From Pseudomonadales bacterium (lineage in GTDB: Bacteria; Pseudomonadota; Gammaproteobacteria; Pseudomonadales; Ketobacteraceae): DNA of 57,771 nt. A program made the translations under genes and the position numbers. Below are positions 33,701 to 41,986 of the stretch, piece after piece. The notes under the pieces were generated by a model that ran no database searches, was not told the origin of the DNA, and was given only the letters and a program-made list of their open reading frames with translations. Where the stretch lies: positions 1-57,771 of the forward strand of contig JAGUVW010000012.1 in NCBI GenBank assembly GCA_020062665.1. The letters are read 5' to 3'. Numbering within the stretch: position 1 is the first letter of the stretch; every line of letters starts with the position of its first letter.

Positions 33701-34264
33701 CATCAGGCCGTTGTGGTGTTCCGACGAATCAATGTGGCGGGTGCCGAACAGAATGGAAAACAGTGCCATCAGTAGCGCCACGGCCAGCGCGCTGTCCACC
33801 GGCCAGTGACTGTCGTGCTGCGCGGTGAGAGTGTCGAACGCCATGGTGACGGCCTTCAGCTGCAGCGTGATGTACGGCACGATGCCGGCGATCGCCACCA
33901 GCGTTACCAGCACCGCCAGCGGTTGCGATTTGCCGTAGCGCGATGCAATAAAATCTGCGATCGATGTGATGCCCTGCTGCTTGCTGATGGCGATGATGCG
34001 GAACAGCACCGGGGTCGCCAGCGTGAACACCAGAATCGGCCCCAGATAGATCGGCAGAAAATCCCAACCGTTATTGGCGGCCTGCCCCACCGCGCCGAAA
34101 AACGTCCACGAGGTGCAGTACACCGCCAACGTCAGGCTGTAGAGCCAGGGACTGTTCAGTGCCCGTTCCGTGCGCGCGCGGCGGCGATCGCCCAGCCAGG
34201 CGATGCCGAACAGCAGCAAGGTGTACGCCAGCGCCACGCTGGCAAGGAACCATCCCGAGAACAT
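30749..34264 (-). CDS. crbS: Symporter-like hybrid sensor histidine kinase, CrbS-like
   Basis: A 1171-residue inner-membrane sensor. Residues 1 to about 500 form a sodium:solute-symporter-like module of about 13 helices, thought to sense or transport the acetate signal. A PAS domain follows (about 650-765), then HisKA with His812 in AAGHDLMQPLNAA, a HATPase domain (NLLLNAVRYT, DTGIGIPADQ, GLGLGLAIARR) and a C-terminal receiver with Asp1103 (LLVDFQLDNE). The order is that of CrbS, which with CrbR activates acs. Here crbS is separated from crbR by two genes, and is on the opposite strand. The neighbour upstream is the DUF2236 gene, 23 nt away. Confidence 0.92.
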   Translation of the reverse strand: MFSGWFLASVALAYTLLLFGIAWLGDRRRARTERALNSPWLYSLTLAVYCTSWTFFGAVGQAANNGWDFLPIYLGPILVFTLATPVLFRIIAISKQQGITSIADFIASRYGKSQPLAVLVTLVAIAGIVPYITLQLKAVTMAFDTLTAQHDSHWPVDSALAVALLMALFSILFGTRHIDSSEHHNGLMLAIAFESLVKLLAFIAIGVFVIAELFGGIGSLLTQIENHALVQQRFSTRFFDQGFFTQTLLAMMAIICLPRQFHTTVVENRRSQDLQTARWVFPLYLALFSLFVVPIAMAGLVFMPEQLGAADRYILSLPMAHDQPLLALLGFLGGVSAATGMVIVSSVAVSIMVCNELVIPLYLNRSQKSGELPGALLPLVRNIRRVSIFVILLLAYALNGLFTRFDALASIGLLSFAAVCQFAPSLLGGLYWKQGHKSGAALGILAGFLVWLYCLLLPVLLPQAVSEQWQQQGLFGIGLLRPYALFGLQGLDPLTHGVFWSLCANILCYVYFSKTAVQRSVDRNQATLFVEIPKPYPGLTGFYSPSHLRVRDLLTIAERCLGSERAQQAFAHYAQQQGVKLEADFPATMDLFRFTERMLARVMGASSARILLGTMLSRQTDNMANAVAMMDEAAELIQFNHQLLQTSIETISHGICVVDKALNIVAWNSTYVRLFDYPEGLIQLGRPIADVYRYNARCGYYPETDLDTAVQRRVALLQQGGPHRFERELPNGTWIEVRGNPMPGGGFVSTYLDITEAKMDERALRQLNESLEMMVADRTRELSKLNRELEQAKLAAEQANEGKTRFLAAAGHDLMQPLNAAHLFASALQQRLQLGNSFKQNQEALDILQHIDNSLHVAEHLIGTLLDISRLDTGTIKPQISTFNLHTLLTSLASEFSVIAAEKNLALHWVDCHAWIRSDDKLLRRILQNLLLNAVRYTVTGKILLGCRRRADHIEIQVWDTGIGIPADQIEHIFKEFHRIRHRHMDNKGLGLGLAIARRLGLLLQHPIRVQSTPEKGTLFAVQVPLDSPPVAGALPAPLAPTTPLPTLPALTVFCVDNEPIILHSINSLLTQWQCRGVCASSLDTALATARAMTSPPDALLVDFQLDNETGFDVISALDDVWEDVVPAILMTADHSDAIKRQALERGYHFLQKPITADSLMQALRAVLKAG

Positions 34265-34287
34265 GCCCTAAGCCTAGCATGACAGCC

Positions 34288-35379
34288 TCAGGCAATGTGC
34301 CGGAACGCGCGCTTTTCCGGATTGGCATCCAGGTTGTCCACCAGCGCCTTGCGGATCAGGCGGAAATTCAGCGTTTCACTCAGGCGATCGAAGCCGGGCA
34401 GACGATAGTGCGCCAGCGTGCTGGCCTTGTTCGCCAGTTGATACAGCCGCACCGCCTGCTGCCAGCCTTTGTGACGCGGCAATTGATAGGCATCCGCCAG
34501 TTCATCGCCCAGACACAGCCGGCTCAATTCAAACAGCAATTCTTCGCGCAGATTGAACGGCGGCTGCCCCGCCAGCGCGGTAATCACCGCCAGCGCCAGC
34601 GCACGACTTTCCTCGTTGGGATTGTACTGGCGCGCACGGATACGCTCGTACAGATAGATTTCCTCGTCCAGCGACTCGGTGATCAGGCGTTCATCCACGC
34701 CGTTCAGATAAGCCGCGTAGCGCCACAGCTGGTGCATCGCATACTTGTCGTCGTTGCTCAGACTGGCACCCATCCGTTCCATGCCGCGAATCGCCAGGTG
34801 ATCGAATTCGATGATGGTGAAGGCCATGTCTTCCTGATTGATCGGCTCGTCGTACTGCGCCACGTCCCAGCCGCGTCCACGCAGGTATTTGCGCACCATC
34901 GCGTGCAGCAGGCGCACTTCCATCATGGTGCGGTGGCCGGGATGGCCGGGGCGGATACCGTCGGGCACGCTGATGTTGTGGGTCATCTGCGAGGTTTCGT
35001 ATACGCGCTTGAGCACGTCCTGATGCAGGCGGCCGGTGGAAATCAGCACATGGGCGGCCTTGCTGAGGGAGTAGCCTTCCACCAGGCTGCTCACCAACAG
35101 GGCGATGGCGCGCACGTTGGCGAACGCCAGATTGACGTGGCGGGCGTGTTCGATGGCGTCCCAGTTCACCCAGCGTGGAATCGTGTAGGCATGTTCCACA
35201 TAGTCGCGAAAGGCGCCGCCGTCGGTATCAGCCCGGGCAAACACCTCATCGATCATCTGTGAAGGCCGCTTGCGCTCCAGCTGGGCGGCCACGGCGTCGG
35301 CCAGGGGATCGCAGGTGTGGCGCATCGGGTCCAGGACGGCATCGGTGTACTTGGCTTGCCAGGCAGCGGGGACAGACAT
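34288..35379 (-). CDS. Second oxygenase MpaB/Lcp family protein (DUF2236)
   Basis: A 363-residue cytoplasmic helical protein of the DUF2236 family. The central motif EVRLLHAMVRKYLRG (154-168, His159) matches the form of the paralogue at 9373-10737. Conserved family segments TLAHYRLPG and WRYAAYLNGV are also visible. Start ATG 35379 was chosen with a GGAG site; the longer frame adds 34 unlike residues. It is divergent from a TetR gene 76 nt away that probably regulates it. The substrate is unknown. Confidence 0.82.
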   Translation of the reverse strand: MSVPAAWQAKYTDAVLDPMRHTCDPLADAVAAQLERKRPSQMIDEVFARADTDGGAFRDYVEHAYTIPRWVNWDAIEHARHVNLAFANVRAIALLVSSLVEGYSLSKAAHVLISTGRLHQDVLKRVYETSQMTHNISVPDGIRPGHPGHRTMMEVRLLHAMVRKYLRGRGWDVAQYDEPINQEDMAFTIIEFDHLAIRGMERMGASLSNDDKYAMHQLWRYAAYLNGVDERLITESLDEEIYLYERIRARQYNPNEESRALALAVITALAGQPPFNLREELLFELSRLCLGDELADAYQLPRHKGWQQAVRLYQLANKASTLAHYRLPGFDRLSETLNFRLIRKALVDNLDANPEKRAFRHIA

Positions 35380-35421
35380 GGGGGGACTCCGGCTTGTGGT
35401 GACTATTCGTCCACTATAATA

Positions 35422-35435
35422 TAAGCATTTACTTA
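35422..35435. promoter_or_regulatory. Operator-like repeat in the divergent TetR/DUF2236 promoter
   Basis: TAAG-CATTTA-CTTA lies in an AT-rich 76-nt gap between the two divergent starts, next to TATAAT- and TAATAT-type -10 sequences. It is a plausible site for autoregulation by the TetR protein encoded at 35456. Confidence 0.5.
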
Positions 35436-35455
35436 CATTAAACGGAGTTTTGGCC

Positions 35456-36067
35456 ATGACCGAGCGTGTGCCGGGCACCAAACGTCAGCCAACCCAGCCC
35501 CGCGCCCGCCAGACCGTGCAGCGCATCATCGACGCCACCGCCGCGCTGTTGCTGGAGCAGGGGGTGGATGCCGTGACCACCAACAAGGTGGCCGAGCGCG
35601 CCCACGTCAACATTGCCTCGCTGTACCAGTACTATCCCAACAAGCAGGCCCTGCTGAGCGCATTGCTGCAGCAGTACTTGAACGAACTGACCCGGCGCCT
35701 GAATGACCTGCTGGATGTGCTGGGGGATGCCAGGGTGGAGGACTCCACCCGTCTGTGGGCCACCATGGGCATCGCCTGGTTCCGCGAAGGCGGCAGCGTG
35801 CTGCTGGAACTGCTGCGCAACCCGGCCCTGCTGGCGAGTCTGCCGGAAGCCCGCGCTTTCGAGCATCGCCTGATGGACGCCATGCGGCGTTTTCTGCTCA
35901 AGCAGCGCGACCGCCTGCAGGTGGCCGATCTGGAGCGTGCCATTTATGTGGCTTTTACCGCCTGCACGGCGATTCTCACCAAGCATCTGCTGGAACCGGT
36001 GCCCTATTACAGCGACGACGAAATCGTCGAAGAGCTGGTGCAGCTGATGGGCAGGTACTTCTACTGA
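35456..36067 (+). CDS. TetR family transcriptional regulator
   Basis: A 203-residue repressor-type protein. The N-terminal HTH is ARQTVQRIIDATAALLLEQGVDAVTTNKVAERAHVNIASLYQYYPNKQ in pieces recognisable as the TetR signature (A..GV..AT.N.VA..A.VN..SLYQYYPNK). The C-terminal ligand domain is helical. It is divergent from the DUF2236 gene with a palindrome between them, the usual arrangement for a local repressor. The ligand is unknown; a fatty acid or hydrocarbon derivative would fit the context. Confidence 0.9.
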   Translation: MTERVPGTKRQPTQPRARQTVQRIIDATAALLLEQGVDAVTTNKVAERAHVNIASLYQYYPNKQALLSALLQQYLNELTRRLNDLLDVLGDARVEDSTRLWATMGIAWFREGGSVLLELLRNPALLASLPEARAFEHRLMDAMRRFLLKQRDRLQVADLERAIYVAFTACTAILTKHLLEPVPYYSDDEIVEELVQLMGRYFY

Positions 36068-36154
36068 GGCGCCGGATTGGCCGAAAGCAGGATTATCAGC
36101 CACACTTTCAGGTGATTGTCCCCTTCGCTCCTCATTCCGCAGTAGGTCACCACC

Positions 36155-37234
36155 ATGAATCCGGCATTGTTCGACAGCGCGTCCCTGTTGCCTGATCTGG
36201 GCGAAGACGGTTTGCGCCGGATTCTGGGTGAATTCTTCGCCGCCTCCTTTAACGGCATCCTGATCACCGCGCCCACCCCCGGCTATCCGATCCTGTACGC
36301 GAATCCGGCGTTCTGCCGCATGACCGGTTATACGCTGGAAGAATTGCAGGGGCGTTCACCCGCTCTGCTGCAGGGGGAGCGCACCAGTGCCCAGGTGGTG
36401 GAAAAAATGAATGCCGCGCTGAAAGCGGGCTGGCCGTTCCATGGCGCCGCCATCAATTACCGCAAGGATGGGGAAAGCTATCCGGTGGAGTGGAACATCT
36501 CGCCGGTGTGCGACGAGCAAGGCCAGGTGCGCTACTTCATCTCGGTGCAAAAGGATCTGACGGAACTACGCCAGGTGCTATCCCGTTTCAAGCACAGCAG
36601 CGAACACTTCCGGGCGTTTCTGCGCGACCTGACGCCGGCCCTGGGGCTGACGCCGCAAAAACGGCAGCTGGCCACAGAACTGATCGACAACCTGCGCCAA
36701 TGTGACGCCAGCCGGTTTGTCGAGGATGACACGGTGCTGTTCGACGCCGACGATCTGTTTGATCTGGGCGGTGCGCCAGCGGGCGCACCGGATGTGCCGG
36801 CCATTGCCATCAGCGCCTTGGACTACGCCCGCCACACACATTTTGGTGATAGCGAGATTGCAGAAATTCTCGGCAGCATCGAAGAAACCCGCGAGCAGCT
36901 GGATCTGCTCGATGTGAGCAGTGACAAGTCCCGCGAGCTGAGCATCATCGCCGACAATCTGCAGGAGCTGGCGAACGCCATTTTCTATCTGGATGATTTT
37001 GTCGCGCTGTCCACCGTGCTGGCGGAACTGGCCACGCGCACCCGCATCAGTGCGCAGGTAGCGGTGCCACCATTTGTCGCGGATATTTTCCGGGGCTTGC
37101 TGCAGGATGTGGAAACCTGGGTGAACACGGTTTTTGTCAGCCGTACTGCCCGCGACATTCACGAGCTGGACAACAGCATCATGTCGTCGGCGCGCCAGCT
37201 GCTCATGTTCCTGCCGCAGTCGCCGGCGCCGTGA
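36155..37234 (+). CDS. LOV/PAS-like sensor protein lacking the photoactive cysteine
   Basis: A 359-residue protein. Residues 28-140 follow the LOV consensus closely: FNGILITAP, LYANPAFCRMTGYTLEELQGR, LLQGERTS, NYRKDGESY and SVQKDLTEL. The photochemical motif GRNCRFLQG reads GRSPALLQG (66-74), so the adduct-forming Cys is Pro69. The first flavin Asn (N101) and the Gln132 are kept, but the second Asn is not. The rest is helical with no kinase, GGDEF or HTH domain, so the output is unclear. It may be a flavin-redox or non-flavin PAS sensor. A Ser/Thr kinase gene lies convergent 6 nt downstream. Confidence 0.8.
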   Translation: MNPALFDSASLLPDLGEDGLRRILGEFFAASFNGILITAPTPGYPILYANPAFCRMTGYTLEELQGRSPALLQGERTSAQVVEKMNAALKAGWPFHGAAINYRKDGESYPVEWNISPVCDEQGQVRYFISVQKDLTELRQVLSRFKHSSEHFRAFLRDLTPALGLTPQKRQLATELIDNLRQCDASRFVEDDTVLFDADDLFDLGGAPAGAPDVPAIAISALDYARHTHFGDSEIAEILGSIEETREQLDLLDVSSDKSRELSIIADNLQELANAIFYLDDFVALSTVLAELATRTRISAQVAVPPFVADIFRGLLQDVETWVNTVFVSRTARDIHELDNSIMSSARQLLMFLPQSPAP

Positions 37235-37240
37235 TCGCCG

Positions 37241-38722
37241 TCAGTTGAAAATCTTGCCAAAAAACCGTTTGAAGCTGCCAGCCTTGTCCTTGTGGCGCTC
37301 CATCAGTTCCAGCAGGGTGGCGTTGTCGGGTTCCGCTTCCAGTCCCTGGCTGACGTAAGTAAGTCCGCTGCCGAAATCCTGGCTCACGAACGCCTGCTGT
37401 GCCAGCAGCGCATACTGGGCGGCGATGCGCTTGAGGCCTTCCTTGGCCACGGTGTTTTGCGCATCCAGCTGCAGCACCTGCTGGTAGTAATAGAAGGCGT
37501 TGTCCTGGGGCGGGCGTGACAGCCGCATCTGCTCGACCCGTTCGCCGGCGAGTTTCAGATAGCGCAGGATCAGGCGCTGGCGGACTTTCTCCAGGCCTTC
37601 GAGCGCCGCGCTGCTGGTGGGATCCAGCGCCAGCACTTCGTTGAAATAGTAACGGGCATTGTCCAGTTCCGGTTCTGCCAGTTTGTCTTCCGCCATGCGC
37701 GCGTCCGCCAGCGCCAGCAGTTCATTGATCTGCACGGCGTGTTCGGATTCATAGCTGACATAAAACACGCCACCGCCCAGCAGCAGCAACAGCAGCGCAG
37801 CAACGGCGGCGTAACGGATTTTCTTGCCGGAATGTTCAGGCACCGGCAGGCGGATCGGGGTGAAGTGCTGGCGCGTGATGGATTGATCCAGAATGCTGGC
37901 CTTGCCATGCAGGTGGTCGACCAGCACGGTGAGCATTTCATCCACGGATTCGAAGCGGTCGGCGGCCTGTTTGGCCAGCATGCGCTCCAGCAGGGGGCGG
38001 TACTGACGCAGGGGCGCCGGCAGTTCGGGAATCGGCAGGGTGGCGTGGTTCTGCACGGTTTCGGCGTAGTGGGCGCCCTTGAACGGGTTATGGCCCAGCA
38101 GCAGTTCCAGCAGGATCACGCCCAGGCTGTAGATATCGGTGCGCTGATCCAGCGCTTCGCAGTGGGACTGTTCCGGGCTGCTGTACGACGGACTGCCGAT
38201 GGAGATGCCGTCCTGGGTCAGGTCGCAGTCGATGCGGGTGTCCTTGGCGATGCCGAAGTCGGTCAGCACCACCGTACCATCTTCGCGGAACAGAATGTTG
38301 GCGGGCTTGATGTCGCGGTGAATGATACCGCGCCGGTGCACCATGCTCAGGCCTTCGGCGATCTGGCGGATCAGTTCCAGCGCATACAGTGGCCCCAGGT
38401 TCTGGCCTTTCAGGCGGGCCAGGTCGCCGCCGCTCAGGTATTCCATCACGATGTAGGGGCGGCCGTCGTCGAGCTGGGCGACGTCGTACACGGTGATGAC
38501 GCGGGGATGATTGAGGGTGGCGATGATGCGGGCTTCGCTGACAAAACGCTGGCTGAACTGATCGTCGCTGTTATTGAGCAGCACCTTGATCGCCACTTCC
38601 CGCTCCAGCGAATTCTGGGTGGCCAGGTACACAGCCGCCATGCCGCCCTTGCCCAGCAGGCGGTGCACGGTGTAACCGGGTATGGTGATCAGGTTGTCGG
38701 ACGTCATGGGTTCGTTGGTCAT
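37241..38722 (-). CDS. Membrane Ser/Thr protein kinase with periplasmic helical repeats
   Basis: A 493-residue Hanks-type (PknB-like) kinase. It has the Gly loop LLGKGGMAAVYLA, catalytic Lys46, HRDIKPAN (135-142), DFG (155-157) and APE-equivalent SSPE. A transmembrane helix at about 303-323 is followed by a 170-residue extracytoplasmic part with TPR-like repeats (ARYYFNEVLALDPTSSAALEG, AFYYYQQVLQLDAQNTVAKEG, GLTYVSQGLEAEPDNATLLEL). All catalytic residues are present. Target proteins are unknown. It is convergent to the LOV-like gene. Confidence 0.92.
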   Translation of the reverse strand: MTNEPMTSDNLITIPGYTVHRLLGKGGMAAVYLATQNSLEREVAIKVLLNNSDDQFSQRFVSEARIIATLNHPRVITVYDVAQLDDGRPYIVMEYLSGGDLARLKGQNLGPLYALELIRQIAEGLSMVHRRGIIHRDIKPANILFREDGTVVLTDFGIAKDTRIDCDLTQDGISIGSPSYSSPEQSHCEALDQRTDIYSLGVILLELLLGHNPFKGAHYAETVQNHATLPIPELPAPLRQYRPLLERMLAKQAADRFESVDEMLTVLVDHLHGKASILDQSITRQHFTPIRLPVPEHSGKKIRYAAVAALLLLLLGGGVFYVSYESEHAVQINELLALADARMAEDKLAEPELDNARYYFNEVLALDPTSSAALEGLEKVRQRLILRYLKLAGERVEQMRLSRPPQDNAFYYYQQVLQLDAQNTVAKEGLKRIAAQYALLAQQAFVSQDFGSGLTYVSQGLEAEPDNATLLELMERHKDKAGSFKRFFGKIFN

Positions 38723-38779
38723 GCGCTGGCCAGGGGCCTAAGGTAAGCGGGCGCCATTGTACCATGAAGCGGTAAAGGG

Positions 38780-39244
38780 TCAGCGGGGGCGGAACTGTTC
38801 CGTCAGGGCCTGCAGGAACAGGCGCAGGGTGTGGTCGCTGCAGACCTGATAGTTCTTGTGTTCGGGCTTGCGGAACAGGGCGTCCAGTTCCTGCTTGGTG
38901 AGCGGATGTTCGACCGCCGCAAACAGCGCGTGCATATCCTCGCCCTGCAGGTTAAACGCGATACGCAGTTTTTTCAGCACCTGATTGTTGCTGATCGGGT
39001 ACACGGGGGCCGGTGGCGGTGCACCTTCTTTCGCGCCGCGCCGGGCGGTGATCAGGCCTTCGATGAAGTGGGCGGCCGCCTGATCCGGACAGGGGGTGTA
39101 TTCCGGTTCGTTGTCGTGGCGCAGCCAGTTGCGCACCTGTTCAGCGTCGGCGCTGTAGTGGCCCAGGGCGAGGATGTCGGTCATGCCCTTTTCATTCAGG
39201 GCCAGCAGTTTGCGCAGGTGGCGCAGCAGTTCGTTGGATTTCAT
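38780..39244 (-). CDS. DUF1456 family protein
   Basis: A 154-residue cytoplasmic protein made of two copies of the YehS/DUF1456 unit: NELLRHLRKLLALNEKGMTDIL and NNQVLKKLRIAFNLQGEDMHAL, each followed by a YCRKP-like or FRKPEHKNY segment. Function unknown; the family is widespread in gammaproteobacteria. The ATG at 39244 was preferred to a TTG two codons upstream. Confidence 0.92.
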   Translation of the reverse strand: MKSNELLRHLRKLLALNEKGMTDILALGHYSADAEQVRNWLRHDNEPEYTPCPDQAAAHFIEGLITARRGAKEGAPPPAPVYPISNNQVLKKLRIAFNLQGEDMHALFAAVEHPLTKQELDALFRKPEHKNYQVCSDHTLRLFLQALTEQFRPR

Positions 39245-39344
39245 CGGCAATCGGCGGTGGTGTGATCGGGTGTCGGTTTGATCGGGCGTCAGTATGGTGG
39301 CTTAGGCCAGGCGCTGCAAGGTGCAGATGACGCCCCGCCGTGCA

Positions 39345-39971
39345 TCACATTCTGCTCTGCTGCGCCAGAAACAGTTCCGCCGTCGCCAGTGCATCGGTCA
39401 GCGCGTCGTGGGCGGCGAGCGCGGGCAAACCATAGCGGGCACGACAGGCCCCCAGGCGCAAATCCCCCGGCTGCAGCGCGACCTTGTGACGGTGCAGCCG
39501 CCGGTATTCCCGCTGCAGCGTATCGAGCGCGGGCACCACCAGCAGCGCGCCGGTGTGCTGGCGGACATAACGGTTCAGAAAACCCTGATCCAGCGGCGTG
39601 TGATGACACACCAGCGTGCTGTTGGCCAGGGCGGCAATCAGGCTGGGCATCACCTGGGTGAAGGGTTGGCCCTGTTCCAGCGCGGTGTCCGTGAGCTGGT
39701 GAAACACCGCGCTCTGCCCCACGCCCTTTTCCGTCGTCAGATGAAAATGCCGCGCCTGCTGCAGATCAATGCGACCTTTTTCAATCACCACCCAGGCGAT
39801 GCTGACGATCTCGCCCTGCTGTGGATTCAGCGACGTGGTTTCCAGGTCCAGCACCACGAAACGCTGGTGCTCGAACGGCTGCTGCCGGAACGCCAGGGAT
39901 TGTTGCAGCAGCGCGCGCAAGGCGGGATCGCGCACGCGGCGACGCCAGTACCAGCGTTGCAGGCGCAGCAT
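39345..39971 (-). CDS. DnaQ-like 3'-5' exonuclease
   Basis: A 208-residue DEDDh exonuclease. The acidic residues are Asp42 and Glu44 in VVLDLETT, Asp128 in HHTPLDQGFL, and His188/Asp193 in HDALTDALATAEL, so the active site is complete. It follows the DUF294/CBS gene by 3 nt on the same strand. The same pairing, exonuclease beside a DUF294 protein near the acetate symporter, is common in Pseudomonas and relatives, but its purpose there is not known. It may degrade or trim nucleic acids or nucleotides. Confidence 0.9.
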   Translation of the reverse strand: MLRLQRWYWRRRVRDPALRALLQQSLAFRQQPFEHQRFVVLDLETTSLNPQQGEIVSIAWVVIEKGRIDLQQARHFHLTTEKGVGQSAVFHQLTDTALEQGQPFTQVMPSLIAALANSTLVCHHTPLDQGFLNRYVRQHTGALLVVPALDTLQREYRRLHRHKVALQPGDLRLGACRARYGLPALAAHDALTDALATAELFLAQQSRM

Positions 39972-39974
39972 GGT

Positions 39975-41828
39975 TTACAGCCCGCGCCGGTAGTGCTGGC
40001 GCAGCGCTTCCTGGGAATCGTGCACCACGGTGAAGGCATCGCGCAGATGTTTGCGGGTCAGATCCGGCAGATCTTTGGGCCGGCAATAGTTCGACGGCTG
40101 TTCGCCACGGGCGATCTGCTGGCTGTGATTCTGGATGCGCAGTTGCTGGATGTAGTCGAAGGCGTCCAGCAGATTGCGGCCATCGGTTTTGGTGATCACC
40201 TTGTCCGCCATCAACTGTTCCAGCCGCTCGCGGGTGTTCACCGCGCGAATGCCGTGGGCCAGCGCCTTGATGCGCACCAGATCGACGATGGGAATGACGC
40301 CGCGTTTTTTCAGATTGAATTCGTCGCGATGCTCGCCGTCGCGCTCCACCAGAAAGCGGCGGAAGATGCCCAGCGGAGGTGTCTGCTCCAGCACGTTGGC
40401 CGCCAGCGCTGCAAGAAAAATGGTGTCGACCTGGGTGCGCTGCAACATGTGTTGCTGCAGTTGTTCGCACAGCTGCGCATCACCATACACGGCGCGCAAA
40501 TCGAAAAAAATGCTCACGCGCATCACGGCGTCCGGCGTGGGTGTGTGGGTCCAGCTGTCCACGGTGGCGCGCCAGCCTTGCAGACGCTGTCGCCACTCGT
40601 CGGTGGTGGCCATCACCTTGCCGGGACAATACACATAGCCGCAGGCGTTGAGCCCGTCACAGACAAACTGCGCCAGGCGGCGGAACCAGTCCAGGTCAGT
40701 GTCCGATGCACTGTCGTCGATCAGCAGGCCGTTGTCCTGATCTGCCCCCAGCAGTTGTTCGCCCCGCGCCTGGGAACCGAAACCCAGCCAGCAGAACGAC
40801 ACCGGCGCCGGCCCCAGTGCATTGATGGCAAGCTGGATCAGGCGATGGGTGATGGCGTCGCTGATGGCGGTGAGCACATGACTCACCTGATGGGCGCGCA
40901 TGCCGCCTTTCACCACTTCCACCAGCAAGGTAGGCAGTGAATCCAGAATCGCTTTCATGCCGGCGGTGTCCTGCTGGCGCGAAAGATGCTGCACCAGGTA
41001 CACCGGATCGTCGCGTCGCGCCAGCATCAGATCCGACGAGGTGATGATGCCCACTACTTTGTCGTGCTGCACCACCGGCAGATGGTGCACGCCTTTCTGG
41101 GTCATCTGCAGAATCGCGTCGAACAATGTTGCGCTGTGTTCGATCTGCAGCGGATGGGGCGTCATGATGTGAGCGATCGGTGTATTGGGCGGCAAACCCC
41201 GCGCCAGCGCGCGGGTGCGCAGATCACGATCGGTGACGATGCCCTGCAAGGTTTCATCCACCATGATCAGTGCCGAAGAAACGCGCCGCTCCGACATGGC
41301 CTGCGCGGTTTGCTGCAACGTTGTCGTGGGTGGCAGCGCGAGCGGATTGCGACTGTAGAGCGAATCGATGGGCAGCATCATCATGTTGGTGTTGGGCTGA
41401 TGCCGCGCGGCGCGGCGCAAACGCCGGCTGCGTTGGGAATGGAAATGACGGTCGAAGGCGCGGAACTGCGCGCGCACGGCTTCGTAATACACGCGCGGCA
41501 GCAGGTAGATCAGACTGTCTTCGATGATGTGGGCGCTGACGCCTTCGTCGCCGATGTCCAGGCCGTGAATGTTGAAGCTCGCCCCTTCCCCCAGCTTGTC
41601 CAGCAACTGGCCCTGGCTGCTGCGGATTTCGGCGGCGCCGGAACGCAGGATGCGCAGGCCGGCGTCGTCCTTGCTGGCGTCGATGCGTTCGCCCTTGCGC
41701 TGATACAGGATCTGGATGTGGCGCGCGATGCTGTGACGGGCGTCGGCCGGCAGCTGATCGAACGGCACGCACTGCTGCAGAAACTCGGCAACAGCGCTGA
41801 TTTCGGGCTGACGCGGATCGGCGGGCAT
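39975..41828 (-). CDS. DUF294 nucleotidyltransferase-like protein with cNMP-binding and CBS domains
   Basis: A 617-residue regulator-like protein. Order: a cyclic-nucleotide-binding-like fold (about 15-140), two CBS domains (about 170-295, with VTDRDLRTR and [14 protein letters not shown]) and a DUF294 nucleotidyltransferase domain with [22 protein letters not shown]. The last part resembles GlnD-type uridylyl or adenylyl transferases. The start ATG at 41828 has GGAG 5 nt upstream, better than one at 41843. Its promoter carries the same ACCAA-N-GTCTAAT motif as acs and actP, which ties it to acetate control. Its target is unknown. Confidence 0.88.
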   Translation of the reverse strand: MPADPRQPEISAVAEFLQQCVPFDQLPADARHSIARHIQILYQRKGERIDASKDDAGLRILRSGAAEIRSSQGQLLDKLGEGASFNIHGLDIGDEGVSAHIIEDSLIYLLPRVYYEAVRAQFRAFDRHFHSQRSRRLRRAARHQPNTNMMMLPIDSLYSRNPLALPPTTTLQQTAQAMSERRVSSALIMVDETLQGIVTDRDLRTRALARGLPPNTPIAHIMTPHPLQIEHSATLFDAILQMTQKGVHHLPVVQHDKVVGIITSSDLMLARRDDPVYLVQHLSRQQDTAGMKAILDSLPTLLVEVVKGGMRAHQVSHVLTAISDAITHRLIQLAINALGPAPVSFCWLGFGSQARGEQLLGADQDNGLLIDDSASDTDLDWFRRLAQFVCDGLNACGYVYCPGKVMATTDEWRQRLQGWRATVDSWTHTPTPDAVMRVSIFFDLRAVYGDAQLCEQLQQHMLQRTQVDTIFLAALAANVLEQTPPLGIFRRFLVERDGEHRDEFNLKKRGVIPIVDLVRIKALAHGIRAVNTRERLEQLMADKVITKTDGRNLLDAFDYIQQLRIQNHSQQIARGEQPSNYCRPKDLPDLTRKHLRDAFTVVHDSQEALRQHYRRGL

Positions 41829-41889
41829 GTTTTCTCCAGACATTTCAGCGGGTTGATTCCGACTATAGCGCAGCGCGACAGAACCGGCG

Positions 41890-41905
41890 ATTAGACCTTG
41901 GTTGG
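41890..41905 (-). promoter_or_regulatory. ACCAA-N-GTCTAAT motif upstream of the DUF294 gene
   Basis: On the minus strand the sequence CCAACCAAGGTCTAAT ends 61 nt before the ATG at 41828. It shares ACCAA-N-GTCTAAT with the acs and DUF4212-actP upstream regions and overlaps a TCTAAT -10 candidate without a good -35. Confidence 0.6.
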
Positions 41906-41986
41906 ACTCGCCGCCGGGCAGAAAAATCAATGCTATACCTTAAAGACACGCGGGCGGCGACAGGGATCAAGGGAGGACGCAACACG

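Noticed and set aside
41829-41930. Longer N-terminus of the DUF294 protein
   Set aside because: The extra residues would run through the shared promoter motif; the ATG at 41828 has the better ribosome site.
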